Source of the DNA: Cotesia glomerata
Lineage: Eukaryota > Arthropoda > Insecta > Hymenoptera > Braconidae
NCBI RefSeq assembly: GCF_020080835.1
Contig: NC_058165.1
Span: 13,389,961-13,453,960 of the forward strand
DNA: 64,000 nucleotides
Reading direction: 5' to 3'
The number at the start of each line of letters is the position of its first letter. The stretch's first letter is position 1. The notes beneath the pieces were generated by a model. The model did not search any database. It was not told where the DNA came from and saw only the letters and a program-made list of their open reading frames with translations. Shown here in pieces: positions 20,640-32,874 of the stretch. A program made the translations under genes and the position numbers.

Positions 20640-20870
20640 CAAAGAAGTTTCACTTCTGACATGTGAATCTTGTACGGACGCAGTTTTTTTTATTTTCTAA
20701 AAAGTTTTGGGACATATTATTTAAACGTACCCAAGCTGCTCTCTCCGACTTGTTTATTTCTTCTATAAAATTTGCATCTTTAAATAGAGTTCGAATTCGG
20801 AGTCCATCTAAAATTCCTTCTTTCAACTCGTAGTGGTCACGCTTCTTAAAAATAACGTAGTGGTCATACG
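20640..20870 (-). pseudogene. Remnant of the same repeated arthropod protein (upstream part)
   Basis: Minus strand reads HYELKEGILDGLRIRTLFKD, then EEINKSERAAWVRLNNMSQN, then FLENKKN. This is the part that normally precedes the FPENLG segment found at 18690-18900. The two parts are ~1.7 kb apart with H4 and other sequence between. Function unknown. Confidence 0.5.
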
Positions 20871-21192
20871 GGGTCTAATTCACCCCATGCACGGAAAAAA
20901 TTGTCGCTATTTGCGTTCTTTTCAATATTTTCACTCGAGCTGTACATAAGAGTAATTGTTAACACTTCCGTTGAATAACTCAATCGTTTTTTGATTGTTT
21001 CATTATAAAAAAAATTGCGAACAAGTCAATTTTCAAAAAATTTGAGTTGTTTTACTAAAAACTTTGTGAAAACTTAATTTTTTAAGATAAATGAAAATAA
21101 CCTCCGGAGTTATACTCCAAATATCGCATTTTAAAAAAAAAATTGGTGTCATATCGAGCTTTTCAAAAAGTATATTTATTTGTACAATTTTT
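20871..21192. other. AT-rich, nothing recognised
   Basis: No gene or clear repeat partner; flanks the outer edge of palindrome C. Confidence 0.4.
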
Positions 21193-21240
21193 TTTTTCCT
21201 TTAGTTATAGTGAAAATATTGTTTGAGATGAGGAAAAAAA

Positions 21241-21938
21241 AATTAGGAAAACGGTTGACCCTGAAGGCCATCTCTGCAACTTCCTACCAATCCTATACCT
21301 AAACGCTTAGGATTGCACTTATGACGTTTCTGAGCTCTTCGAGGTCATAAATATAATTTGTGTGTTATTTTAAGCTCTCCGAGCTCGAAAAATAGCTCAT
21401 GTATGCTTTTAAGCTCATTGAGCACAAAAGTTTGATAGAAGTTTGATAAAACACTATTTGTTGGATTTTCAAATCGCAATAACTTTAGAATGAATAAACC
21501 GATTTTCACGCGATCGGTGGCATTCGAAGCAGTTGTTTAAGTTTCATAAAGAATCTTCAAGTTTGAATTGATAAAATAAAAAATTTCGGAGTAATTCCGA
21601 AAAAACAGTTTTTTTTGGTATTCTTTCGTCAACAATAACTCACGAACGAATCAACTGATTTTGACTGGACTGGCGGCGATCGACGTGGTTTTTTGATGTT
21701 AAGAGCTGATTGATTTTTGAAATTGATCAGTAAAGTCGTTTAAAAATAATTCCAAAAAACCACATTTAGAAAAATTTTTTTTTGTAGTTTTTTTGAGATT
21801 TCTCAAAATCTACTGGTTCGAATCGGATTGAATGGTATTAAAAATCTAAGTTTGGTTAAGTTCTTTTGAATGGCACCCTTTGCAATTAAATCGGTCGAGC
21901 CGTTCAAAAATTATGAGAGGTTTACATACGGCCACACA

Positions 21939-22001
<63 letters not shown>

Positions 22002-22041
22002 ACACACACACATACACACACACACACACACACATACACAC
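21241..22041 (+). repeat. Repeat H5, left half with (CA)n
   Basis: Starts 'aggaaaacggttgaccctga', carries hairpins at ~21335-21420, and ends in a CA tract (21936-22041) abutting R-2. The right half resumes at 27144. Confidence 0.8.
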
Positions 22042-22582
22042 TCGGGGCAGAAGAGATACTGCTACCGGGCGCATCTCCCCGAGCGGATGGGAGAACGCTC
22101 GCTGTCCTTGGATGACACTTAATCTCTTAGTTAATGAGGTACAGCGGGTAGGAGCCAAGCAAAATGACCAAACAAAATAAGCTCCCGTGGACAAAATTCC
22201 CCTTTAATGGGTTGGTCACACTAACTGACCTAGCAAGACGATTGGTTCCTGCTTTAACTCACTGGGAGTGTCCGGAACCTGTATCGTAGTTTCCGACGAT
22301 GCAGGCCACGGCTGATGTGAGCTTGCTCTGCCGAGGTGAAAGTTGCAGCAGTGGATCAGGAGCCGGCCACTTCGGGCCTTGATCAGGAAGTACGCAGTGA
22401 GTGTTAGAGATCGGAATCTTCACCGCTCCGAGCGAGTCTAGTCCGTCCGTGTATTCCGGGACTGGCTAAGTGTCGGCTAGGCCTCAGGGAACTGGGGTAG
22501 GAGTACTATCTCCGAGGGTACACCCGTTCCTAGTAATGGCAACCCGCTCCACTCCGTACGATGCGCTGGTAAATCAAAAAGT

Positions 22583-23908
22583 ATGAGTAACTTACAGAAA
22601 ACAAACAAGAATAGAAACGGGCTTCACGCTCAACAAGCAGCGATTGAAGCAAGCGCTGACATGAAGAGAACGCAAGCGTTGGAGCGCCTTGAAAAGCTGA
22701 CCATTGAGCTGCAAGAGTTTGTCCAAACTAAGGTCAATATCCACAAGGAGATAAAGACCAAGACAACCGGTGTAGTCAATGCTCTTGGAAGATTCAAGAA
22801 ACTGGACGAGGAATGGCAGTCATCACGACGCCGCATTGAAACTGAAATTGAGACGGAAGAAGCAATGGATACTGGAGCTGACGGTAACGGTGAACTTGCT
22901 GCTGAGGACAAGGGTGAAACTGACACAAGGTCTGGAAAGAGAAAGGACCGAGATTCGCCAGAGTCAACCGACAAAGTCACAAAGAAGAAGGACTTGAAAA
23001 AAAGCCCTCCCCAACGACTGGCAGGGCAGGGCGACGAACCCAAGAAGACGACTGACTGGGAAAAAGTACAGTCTAAGAAAGAGAAGAGAAGGCTAGCTAG
23101 AGAGCAACTTTCAAAACAGCCGCCGAAGGAGCCCAGGCCCGAGCCTAAGCGGAAAAAACCACGCAAATGGATCAGACCCGACGCACTGATCATCCGCCCG
23201 GCCGAGAAAACAAAGTATGCCGAGATTCTGCGTCGTATGAAGCAGGACGTCCCAGATGAGCAGGTTCGTTTAACTGTGGATAAGATCAACAAGACCAGAA
23301 GTGGGGACTTGTTGATTACGATTTCGAGGAAGAGCACTGACAAAGGCCAAGGTCTGCAAAAGACGATCGCGGATATTCTTAAGAAGGAGGCCAAAGTGAT
23401 TTGCAAAGGGCCACAGGAGACCATCGAGATCCGAGATGTCGATGACGACACGACGAAAGATCATACTCAGACCGCTCTAAAGAGGGAAGTTGGAGAAAGT
23501 TGTGAAATCCCACTGGAGGCAATCAAGATCCGTTGAGCCTTTTGGGGTACACAGACAGCCACAGTGTCACTACCAGCAGCTGCAGCACAAAAGTTACTGG
23601 AGGGAAACTGCAAAATAAGGATAGGCTGGTCTAATTGCCGAATGAGAGCAACGAAGAGACCCAAACAATGCTTCAAATGCTGGCACTTTGGGCACTTCGG
23701 ATCGCAGTGCAAAAGCGAAGTCGACCGGTCTAAGCTCTGCATAAGGTGCGGAAAAAAAGGACACAAAATTGCTGATTGTAAAAATCCAGCTAACTATGCA
23801 CTGTGCTTTGAACGGCACGGCGTAGAAAAGGCGGCTCACCATGCAGGCACGAACAGAAGCCCCATCTTCCAAGAAGCGCTCCAGAAGATAACGAAGCCAA
23901 GAACATGA
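22583..23908 (+). pseudogene. R-2 ORF1, gag-like protein with one nonsense codon
   Basis: 442-codon frame like R-1 ORF1: an N-terminal charged helical part, an acidic then basic linker (KEPRPEPKRKKPRKWIRPDA), and zinc knuckles CFKCWHFGHFGSQC and CIRCGKKGHKIADC; the third knuckle is weak (CALC became YALC). A TGA at 23534-23536 replaces the Lys codon of the IKIRKAF segment, splitting the protein before the knuckles. The start ATG overlaps the TGA of a short upstream ORF (ATGA). The end overlaps the ORF2 start by 4 nt. Confidence 0.88.
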
Positions 23909-26882
23909 AGATAGTGCAGCTCAACCTCAATCACTGTGAGGCTGCGCATGACCTGCTCATGCAAACTGTGCGCGAATTAGAGGCAGATGTAGCACTTATA
24001 ATTGAGCCTTATAGACATCTGAGTAACCAACCCTGGGAATCCAACAGCACTAACAAAGCCGTCATCTGGTCCTGCGGTAAATGTCCTTTTCAGAGAACAG
24101 TCAACAATAAAGAACCTGGCTTCGTAGCAGCATGGGTAGATGGCCTCCGCTTCTACAGTTGCTATGCACCACCTAGTCTCTCTAATGAGCATTTTGAAGA
24201 CTTCCTTGATCGGCTAACTGAGGACGCAAGAAAACACTTTCCCGTAGCAATAGCTGGTGACTTCAATTCCTGGGCAACAGACTGGGGCAGCAAGTTCACT
24301 AATACACGTGAAAAAGCACTTCTCGAGGCAATGGCCACTCTGGACGTGATCCTTCTTAATACCAGTGACACGCCAACGTATACTAAGGGAGAGGCAAACT
24401 CAACTGTCGACCTTACATTTGTCAGCAGTTGCTTAGCTCGAAGAGGTTTTTCTTGGAAAGTATTGAACATCTATACAGCCAGCGACGATAGTGCGATACT
24501 ATGGGAAATATCAACTGGCCAGAAACTAACAAGAGACAACAGGAGCGCTAGCGCGGTTGGGTCGAAAGTTAAGTCTCTCGACCTCACTGCTTCAGTAGTA
24601 GCCTTAGACTGCAATCCGATCATCGTAGAAACTGCTGAAAAAAAGACTAAAGACCTAATGAGAAGAGTCACCCAGCCTTGCGACGCTAGTATGTCTCGGA
24701 AACGTCGCATAAATTCAAGACCTTCAGTGCACTGGTGGAACGATCACATTAGCATTCTACGCTCAAAGTGTCTTAAAAAAAAAAGAAAGTCTCAGCGTGG
24801 CTACAGACGATCTAACTCCGCAGAGCTGTTAGCAGAGTATAAAAAGGCCCGTCGAGAACTGAACAGAGCCATCAAAGAAAGCAAAAGACGTTTCTGGAAG
24901 GAACTGGTCGCAGAAGTCGAGAAAGATCCATGGGACAGACCGTATAAGGTGGTTATGACCCACTTGAAATGCCAACCAATGCCATCACCTACGTGTCCAC
25001 AACTCCTAGAAAAGATTGTTACTACGTTGTTTCCCCAACAGCTGGTATTCACCTACAAGTTGGAGCAGCTCAATTCTGAAGACATCCCAACTATCACGTT
25101 GGACGAGTTGATAGAGGCAGGAAATCGAGTAGGGAATTATAAGGCGCCGGGATTAGACGGAATTCCTAATATTGCCCTGAAATCAATCCTTAGGGCAGCA
25201 CCGACATTATTCCTGGACGTTTACGATACATGCCTGAAGGAAGGGACTTTCCCCAGAAGTGGAAACAGCAACGGCTAGTGTTACTTCCGAAGGGGAAAAA
25301 GCCGCCGGAAGAACCGTCATCCTACCGACCACTCTGCATGTTAGACATGGCCGGCAAGATATTCAAGCGCATAATTCATCAGAGAATAGAGGCTTTAGTC
25401 GATCCACTCCTAGCAGAGAACCAGTTTGGTTTCCGAAAAGGACGGTCAACTCTGGATGCTATCAAATTGGTTGTCGATATAGCCAAGGATGCAATCGCCG
25501 GAACGAGATGGAAGGGTGGAAAGAAGAAATACTGCTTGGTGGCTGCTTTGGACATCGAGAATGCCTTCAACTCCGCTAACTGGTACTGCGTTATGCGGGC
25601 TCTAGATGAAAAAAACGTACCAAGATACCTTCGCAAAATTATAGCGAGCTACTTCACGAATAGGGTTCTGAAATATGACATGAAGAACGGTACGGAAGTG
25701 TACGAAATCTCCGGAGGAGTGCCATGGGGATCAGTTTTAGGTCCTCTGCTATGGAACATCATGTATGATGGCCTCCTGAGAATAGCATTGCCCACGGGAG
25801 TCAAAATTTTAGCATATGCGGATGACGTAGCTGTCGTGATCGTCGCAAAGCACCTCGAAGAGTTAGAAATGGCATTTGATATTACATTCAGACGAGTCAA
25901 TTTGTGGATGGACATGATGAACTTGCAACTAGCCAAGCATAAAACCGAGGCAGTGCTCATCACCAGCAGAAAAACGGTAGAAACCATCAAGTTGAGAGTC
26001 GGAGAACAAGAAATCACATCACAACCATTTATCTGTTATCTGGGAGTGATGCTGGATGCACGACTCAACTTCAAACAGCAGGTGGAACATGTCAGTGCCA
26101 AAGCGTCAGTAGTGAGGGCTAGTCTCGCACGGCTGATGCCTAACATTGGAGGCCCAATGCAGAGCAGGAGGCTACCATTCTCATCAGTAGTCACATCAGT
26201 GCTCACTTACGGAATATCCATTTGGGCTGATGCACTGGAAACCCAAGAATCATGGAAAAAAGCTGGATCAATATACCGACTGAGTGCCCTACGAGTAGCT
26301 AGTGCCTTCCGCACTATATCAGAAAAAGCAGTGTGCGTCATTGCTGGAACCCTACCTCTTAGAGTTCTAGCAGAGGAAAAACGGGCCCTTTACCAACGAA
26401 AAAGGTCAACTGCACTGAGTCCGGAAGAACTTAGAATTGAAGAACGGCAGAAGAGCATAGGCCGATGGCAACTACAATGTGATGCTGCAGAGAAGGGTAG
26501 GTGGACGCACCGTCTCATATCTCGGATCGACATTTGGCTTAACCGGAATCATGGTGAGGTCAATTACTATCTTACGCAGATGTTATCGGGACATGGGTGT
26601 TTTCGAGAGTATCTACACTGCTTTAAGCACGATGACTCTTCGGAGTGCCCGTCCTGCCCAGGAGCTGCTGAAGACGTGGAGCACGTCTTCTTTGTATGTC
26701 CTCGTTTCGATCCACAACGTGAAGAACTGGAGAGGATTCTGAACCAGAGAATGCAACGAGATTCACTAGTGGAAGCAATGTTGTCATCAGAAGCTGCCTG
26801 GAACGCTACCAACACGTTTGCAACAGAAGTCCTTAAAGACTTGCGTTCCACCGAAAGAAGAAGAGCAAATAGCAGAAGATAG
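23905..26882 (+). pseudogene. R-2 ORF2, endonuclease-RT with a one-base deletion
   Basis: APE endonuclease with GDFNSW and VDLTFVS, but the catalytic SDH reads SDD, so nicking would probably be lost. The linker and RT N-terminus continue to ~25250, where one T is missing from a T/C run (gggactttcccc against gggacttttcccc in R-3). The remaining frame (25230-26882) contains GVPWGSVLGP, in which the usual Gln of the GVPQGS motif is Trp, and an intact YADD. It ends with the CPSC...HVFFVC knuckle. Full frame would be 993 codons, as in R-3. Otherwise the best-preserved ORF2 here. Confidence 0.9.
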
Positions 26883-27143
26883 AAGGAAGGTAGTTAACAC
26901 CTTAGCCACCAGAAGGAAGAGCAGTAGCTCGATCCTCCCTTCACGATGTAATGCCTTACGGCGGTTTCCATAAGAGATTAGAGGAAAGAAGGAAAAGGGG
27001 TTTAGGGTTTAGTGGGTAGGGGCGTTAGTGTCGAGTTTTAGTATGACGCTGCGTCGAGTCACCACATATCCAGGCCAAACAACTATGCCTAGAATCCGTA
27101 AAAAGGATTCCCCCCCCCTAAGGGAAAAAAAAAAAAAAAAAAA

Positions 27144-27369
27144 ACACACACATACACACACACATACACACATACACACATCACACACACAGACACATAC
27201 ATACATACATACAGACATACAGACACCATCGCGCGAATAGTCACGGAAGTTTCCTAGGACCTCGAAACGTCGAGATTCGATGACAACTCGATTTTCGTAA
27301 AATGGCGTGAAAACAATAACTTCCTAATTTTTGAAAATCTTTGATTTTCTAAGCGGGAAGTTGAAAATT
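27144..27369 (+). repeat. Repeat H5, right half with (CA)n/(CATA)n
   Basis: CA/CATA repeats 27144-27220, then 'cgcgcgaatagtcacggaag', 'cctaggacctcgaaacgtcg' and 'ctaagcgggaagtt'. Completes H5 across R-2. Confidence 0.8.
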
Positions 27370-27478
27370 TTCTAAAAATTTGAGCTCTTAATATTAATTT
27401 TAAGAGGCGTCTGTTTCCAATTTTTCATTTCCCATTTAAATAATAGCAAAAAATTTTTTTGTATTTAAAATTTTATTA

Positions 27479-30217
27479 TAAATTGATTTTATTTCCCAAA
27501 AAATAGGGGTACAAGCGGACTCCCGTTCCGCTTTACAATCAAACTCAAAATCTAGCTTATCACTAATCTTATAATAATCTTATCCTCTTAATACAACTAT
27601 TTACAACCTGGCGGAAAAAATGAAACGGCTGAACGGCTTAAAGAAAAAACACTGCCCACACAACACACCCATTCCTCCATACTTCCTCTCTCATACCGTG
27701 GACTTCCGCTTCCGCTGCACCTTTCTACCTTTAGCTCTCCCCCTTTCCCTCCCTTAACTTCTCTATCTCCACCAGCCAACCCTCTCCTTGTCCATCATCC
27801 CCCGGCACTACCTCTCTCATCTCTTCCCACCCTCTTTCTACCCCAAAACCTGAGCACAGTTCCCATATGTGTTCCCACGATTCTTCTTCATAGCCACAGA
27901 TCTCGCAGTTTTTATTTTTCCTACTCTCTCAGTACCAGCTGCCCTTCAGCCCATCTTCTAACCTAAATTTTGCCACCATTTTCCATCTATCGTTCTCATC
28001 GTTCCTATCTTGTCTCCTCCTTTCTAGACTAACTAGCTCATCCCCTCTCATTAATCCTTTTTCCCACTTCCTTTCTATTTCCTTTATCTCCCATCCTCTA
28101 GCTTTCAAAAAATTCTTTCCTCTCTGCTTCCCAGCCTTCTAAACCTCTTCTTGCGTTTATCCTTTTTCTCATTTCCATTTTACACCTCCATGATAGCAGA
28201 CCCCCTCCCCCTTATTCTATCCTTTTCTAGTAACTCCATGCTCTCAACCCTGCTCTTCCCTCCAATAGATCCCTCCAATAGATCCCTCCAATAGATCCCT
28301 TTGTAACTTTTCCTTCACCAAATATCCCGCTACTCTTCTTGACACCCCCAGTACCCATATTAAGTACCTTTCCTCTAGTTTCTTCACTTCCTCCCTGCCC
28401 TTGCATCACCAAATTTCTACTCCATAGCTGATCACTGACCATATTAATTTATCTAATAGCCACAGTCTTCTGTCCCAATCTTTTCCAAACTTCCTCTTTC
28501 CTATTCCCCAAACCTGCCCCAGAATCCTAGCACCTTTCTTGATTTTTTCTTTCAGATGCTCTCCTTGATCTCCATTGGCCTTTATCACATACCCTAGATA
28601 AATATATTTATTCACCTCTTCAATTTCCTCTCCTTGCCACATCCAAGTCACTTTCTTTCTTCTCCTGCCTCCCTTCCTGCACCTCATGACTTTTGTCTTT
28701 TTCACATTTACTTCCAAGCCCTTCTCTTCCACGTACCTCTACAGAGTTCTAACCATTCCTCTCATTCCGTCCTCGTCTTTTGCCAGTAGAGCTACATCAT
28801 CTGCGTAATCTAATGAGTATACCTTCTTGCCCCCGACGAATCTACCCCTTCCCATCTTCCTTTTTCCAACTCCTCATCCAGGTACGCTATAAACAATACG
28901 AATAGCAGAGGGCTTAGCGGGCATCCCTGTCTCACACCTTTTTCGGTCCAAAACTTTCTTCCACTATCCTTTCCAACACTAACTTTTCTCCACGTCTCCT
29001 ATAATACCTTTTCGCATCTCTTCACTAGTTCTTCCTTGACTCCTCTCTTCCTTAGCTCTCTACACAACTTTCCTCTGTCCACTGAGTCAAACGCCGCTTT
29101 GATATATACGTAAAGAACTATCGTTTTACCTTTCTTTTTAGCAATGTCTCTATTGATCAGATAGTTCAGTACGTAGATATTATCCATCGTCCCCCTTTCT
29201 CTCCTAAATCCAGCCTGACTCTCCGGTAGTAGCCCCCTTTTCTCAATATTTATCCTCATCCTTTTTTCCAAAATTCCCACATATACCTTGTACGCAGTCT
29301 GCGTTAAAGTGACTCCTCTGTATTCTTCTATTTTACTTCCCTCCCCTTTTTTCACAATAGGCACCACTACCCCTTCCTTCCAATCTTTCGGCCACCCTCT
29401 CCCCTCCAGACCCTTTGACATATTCTCCATAATTCCCTCTCTATCTTCTCCCCTCCATATTTCCACGCCTCATTCGGGATTCCATCTTCTCCCATTGCTT
29501 TATTATCCTTCAAACTTTTCACTGCTTCCCTGATCTCCTCTAGTGATATATTCCCTTCCTCCTCCTCCTTTTTTTCTCTTACTTTATTTTCCTCCTCCAT
29601 TATCCTACAGTTTCTCTCTTTTGTCCCTCCAAGCAGCACTTTAAAGTATGTGTCCCATTCTTCCATACTTATAACTCTGTTGATCGGTTTTCTTCTTTTT
29701 CTTCCTTCATTTACAACTTTCCATATCTGCTCTTCACTCCTTATCTTTTTTATCCATTCCTCCCATCTCTCTTTTTCTTCTTCCTTTTTCTTCTCGCACA
29801 GACTCTTATATCTCTTTTTCTCTCTTAAATACACATCCTTTTCTACTTTCTTATTCCTGAACTTCTGGAGCGTTTTTCTTAAATTCCTTTTTTCCTTCTT
29901 GCACTTTTCATCCCACCAGCTGGACTTTCCCATTTTCTTCTCCCTGAGTTTTTCTGTCACCTTCACTGCCCTTCTCGTATTTTCTTTCAGCACTTGCCAA
30001 TCTTCATCCATGCTTTTTTCTCCTCCGTCCCATTCTGTAAACTCCTCAAATTTCTTTATGCCTTCTTTCGACCATAATCCTCTCACCGATTCTTTATCAG
30101 CTCTTCTTCCTCCTCTTCCGTTCCTACCCCCCGTCACTTCGATTCCTACCACCACTGGCATGTGGTCCGATTCTACTCTTTCTTCTACCTTAACTTCCGG
30201 GATCTTTTCCTGCAGCT
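27479..30217 (-). mobile_element. N-2, 5'-truncated non-LTR retrotransposon
   Basis: Bounded by a perfect 17-bp direct repeat TATTTAAAATTTTATTA at 27462-27478 and 30218-30234, inserted in the left arm of palindrome C. It starts inside the endonuclease domain (SDHMPV) and keeps RT, C-terminal region and 3' UTR. Strand composition is strongly skewed (purine-rich coding strand), unlike R. It belongs to a jockey/I-like type common in ants and wasps; exact clade not assigned. N-1 at 824-1239 is a shorter relative. Confidence 0.88.
27590..30217 (-). pseudogene. N-2 ORF2, reverse transcriptase with several frameshifts
   Basis: From the 5' end: the end of the APE endonuclease (VESDHMPVVVGIEV), a lysine/glutamate-rich linker (~30100-29600), RT start DNKAMGEDGIPNEAWKYGGE, then YRGVTLTQTAYKVY, GFRRERGTMDNIYVLNYLIN and a KAAFDSVDR block (Asp of the usual F/V-D-M-K-A-A-F-D-S box altered to Tyr). 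In another frame follow KGVRQGCPLSPLLF and YADDVALLAK, then NVKKTKVMR and KYIYLGYVIKANGDQ. At least three frame changes and several stops separate these blocks. The C-terminal end is near 27600. Confidence 0.85.
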
Positions 30218-30521
30218 TATTTAAAATTTTATTACTCAGTATCTAATCTACGGACCGCTAATATTGATACTTATTCTCGTAGGGAATCGAACGATCTACA
30301 AAAAAGGTCTCTTATGATTTTTTGCTTATTCCACTCGGCTCAAAGTTATTTAATGTTGAAGTTTAATCTTAAATAGTTTATTGGCAATTTCACAATATTT
30401 AAAATTTCGATTTTTACGTAAGGGTGAGCGAATATTTGAATTTACTAATTATTTGCCTCAAATTCGAATCAAATTTCGAATTGAATATTCGAATAGTTTG
30501 AATAGTTCAAATAATTGAAAC

Positions 30522-31500
30522 GGTTCCGTAACATTTAAACCACAGACATTTAACCGCGACAGTTTAACTGCGATATTTCAACCGGCGACAGTTCAACCGA
30601 AGGACAGTTCAACCCAAAGACAGTTCAACCGGCGAAAGTTTAACCGGCGTCAGTTCAACCGGCGACAGTTCAACCGTAGGACTGTTCAACCGACGACAAT
30701 TCAACCGCGAGAGTTCAACCGACGACGATTTTGAATTGTTAAATCTTATCCGCAAATTTATTAATATTTTAAGTAAAATAAATAATGTGCAATATAATTT
30801 ACGAATAATATCAATATTTTTTAATTTAATTACAATGTTATTATCGCTGCAATACTGTGGAGATATTGTAATATTCCATTAGAATCATAATTTGTAACAA
30901 TGTTTTTCAGCCTATAATTAATATCTATGTAAACCTTTCTTTTTTTTTTTAAAGCAATCGGTTTACCTGTATTCGATTGAACTAAAAAACCTTGTGATTA
31001 TTCGATATTAGACCAACACAGACGCGGGTAATCGTGTTGCGCTTTTTTAACATGGTTTTTGTGTGTGTTTATTCGATATTAGACCTACACAAACATAGGT
31101 AATCGTGTTGCGCCTTTTTAACATGGTTTTTGTGTGTAATTATTAAATATCAGACCAACACAGACGCGGGTAATCGTGTCGCGCCTTTTTAACATGGTTT
31201 TTGTGTGTGTTTATCCGATATTAGACCTACACAGACGCGGAGAATCGTGTTGCGCCCTTTTAATATGGTTTTTGTGTGTTTTTATTCGATATTAAACAAA
31301 CACAAACGCGGGTAATTTTGTTGGGGTTTTTTTTTTTTGGGGGATAAAAACGCATTACCGACGTATCTTGTTAGTATAATGAGCTTTTTTTTCATGAGTT
31401 TTAACCGGTTGAACTATCCTTCGGTTGAACTGTCGCCGGTTGAAATATCGCGGTTAAAGTGTCGCAGTTGAATTGTCTGCGGTTTAATAGTCGCGGCACC
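30522..31500. mobile_element. Foldback element M with minisatellite arms and 9-bp duplication
   Basis: Flanked by a perfect 9-bp direct repeat AATTGAAAC (30513-30521, 31501-31509). The left arm (to ~30730) is a tandem array of ~15-19-bp units of the form 'agttcaaccggcgac'. The right arm (~31395-31500) is the same array inverted ('ggttgaactgtcgcc'). The interior contains five 71-bp repeats. Subrepeat-built inverted arms with a 9-bp duplication are the hallmarks of foldback/Mutator-type elements. No transposase, so non-autonomous. Confidence 0.8.
31000..31345 (+). repeat. Five tandem 71-bp units inside M
   Basis: Units begin at 31000, 31071, 31142, 31213 and 31284, each reading 'att(c)gatattagacc(a/t)acaca..cg(c)gggtaatcgtgttgcgcc', 'ttttaacatggtttttgtgtgt'. 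Spacing is exactly 71 bp. Non-coding. Confidence 0.9.
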
Positions 31501-32631
31501 AATTGAAACAGTCGTTTTTTGTTGATAAGCTAACTAATTTTTGAGTAAAAATTAATACGTTTTATTTAATTTGACTAAATTAAGTCTTTATAATTATTTG
31601 GTAGTAAAGTCTGCTTATTATTTGTAATAAATATTTCATGGTGTATTCTGACTTCCCGTCTCGGGGCACCACGCCGTTTTGACGTTTCTCCGGGAAAATT
31701 CGATTTTTAAAATACATGAAAAAAAGGGGAAAAAAATCATGTGCGTACTCAAATGAAAGATCTCGATGAGCGTTATATTAGGATGAGCTTATATCTTAAA
31801 AAATATCAATAACTAAGAAATAATGTTGTATTTTGTCTACTGATAATATTTTTATCGATATAAGCACATTCTGGAGTTATACTTATCAAGACCTTTCATT
31901 TGAATACCCACACAAATTGTTTATATATTTTATATATTTCACAAATATGAGGAACATCATATATATAAAATCTTTTATTAAAAAGCTTATGTGACGTTTT
32001 CATTGTTGTCGCTTTTCGTTGCTACATTTACAATCTTTTAATGTCTGATCCATCGTATCATAGATCTCATTTGAAAAAACATCGGATTTTCCCGGAGGAA
32101 TGTCAAAATGGCGAGGTGCCGCGAGACGAGGGGTCCAAATACACCAAGAAATATTTATTACAAATAATGAGCAGACTTTACTACCAAATAATTGTATAGC
32201 CTTTATTTAGTCAAATAAAATAGAACGAATTAATTTTTACACAAAAATTCGTTAGTTTATCAACAGAAAACGACTGTTTCAATTATTCGAACTATTCGAA
32301 TATTCGATTTGAATTTCGAATCGAATAATACTATTTGATTCGATTCAAACACTATTCGCACATTCCAACTTTAAAACTATGGTTTAAAAATGAAAAAAAC
32401 TTTATGCTCCATGAAGTACCCATCACATTTTCTTAAAAAATGTCAAATTGTTTTTGTAATTATGGATTGAAAATAATATACATTTCATTGCGCTTTAATT
32501 AGAGGAGGGTAGGGCACAACGGCGCCCTGAAGGCGGTTATTTCTTTCTATGGTTTTTAACCATTATATTCGTTTACTTTCTGTCTTCTTCGAATAAATCA
32601 GTCGAAATTTTGCAGAAAATCGACAAAAAAT

Positions 32632-32784
32632 TTTAACTTCCCACTAAGAAAATCAAAGATTTTCGAAAAATCAAGAAGTTATTGTTTTCACCCCGTTTTG
32701 CACAAATCGAGGTTTCAACAGATCTCAACGTTTTTTATCCTTAAGAAGCTTCCCTGACTATTTTTACGATGATGTCCGTACGTC

Positions 32785-32874
<90 letters not shown>

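Larger units (their letters stand above)
22042..27143 (+). mobile_element. R-2, full-length R retrotransposon in (CA)n
   Basis: Same layout as R-1, ~5.1 kb: 5' nested stems from 22041, ORF1 22583-23908, ORF2 23905-26882, 3' UTR, GAATCC hairpin, C-run and a longer A-tail (27125-27143), then CA repeats and the right half of H5. Damage is light: one nonsense codon in ORF1 and one single-base deletion in ORF2. Confidence 0.9.
30411..32377. mobile_element. Palindromic element F (hAT-like ends), carrying M
   Basis: Left arm 30411-30512 plus 31510-~31800 matches the reverse complement of ~31880-32377. Termini read GGTGAGCGAATATT and, inverted, GGAATGTGCGAATAG, similar to the 'GTGCGAATA' ends of many non-autonomous hAT elements. 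The arms hold 'ctccgggaaaat' and 'tttggtagtaaagtctgct'. It is almost entirely palindromic, centred near 31870. No coding sequence. Inserted in palindrome C. Confidence 0.65.

Noticed and set aside
29650..30246. 198-codon plus-strand ORF rich in Ser/Phe/Leu
   Set aside because: Antisense of the Lys/Glu-rich linker of N-2 ORF2; low complexity, no domain.
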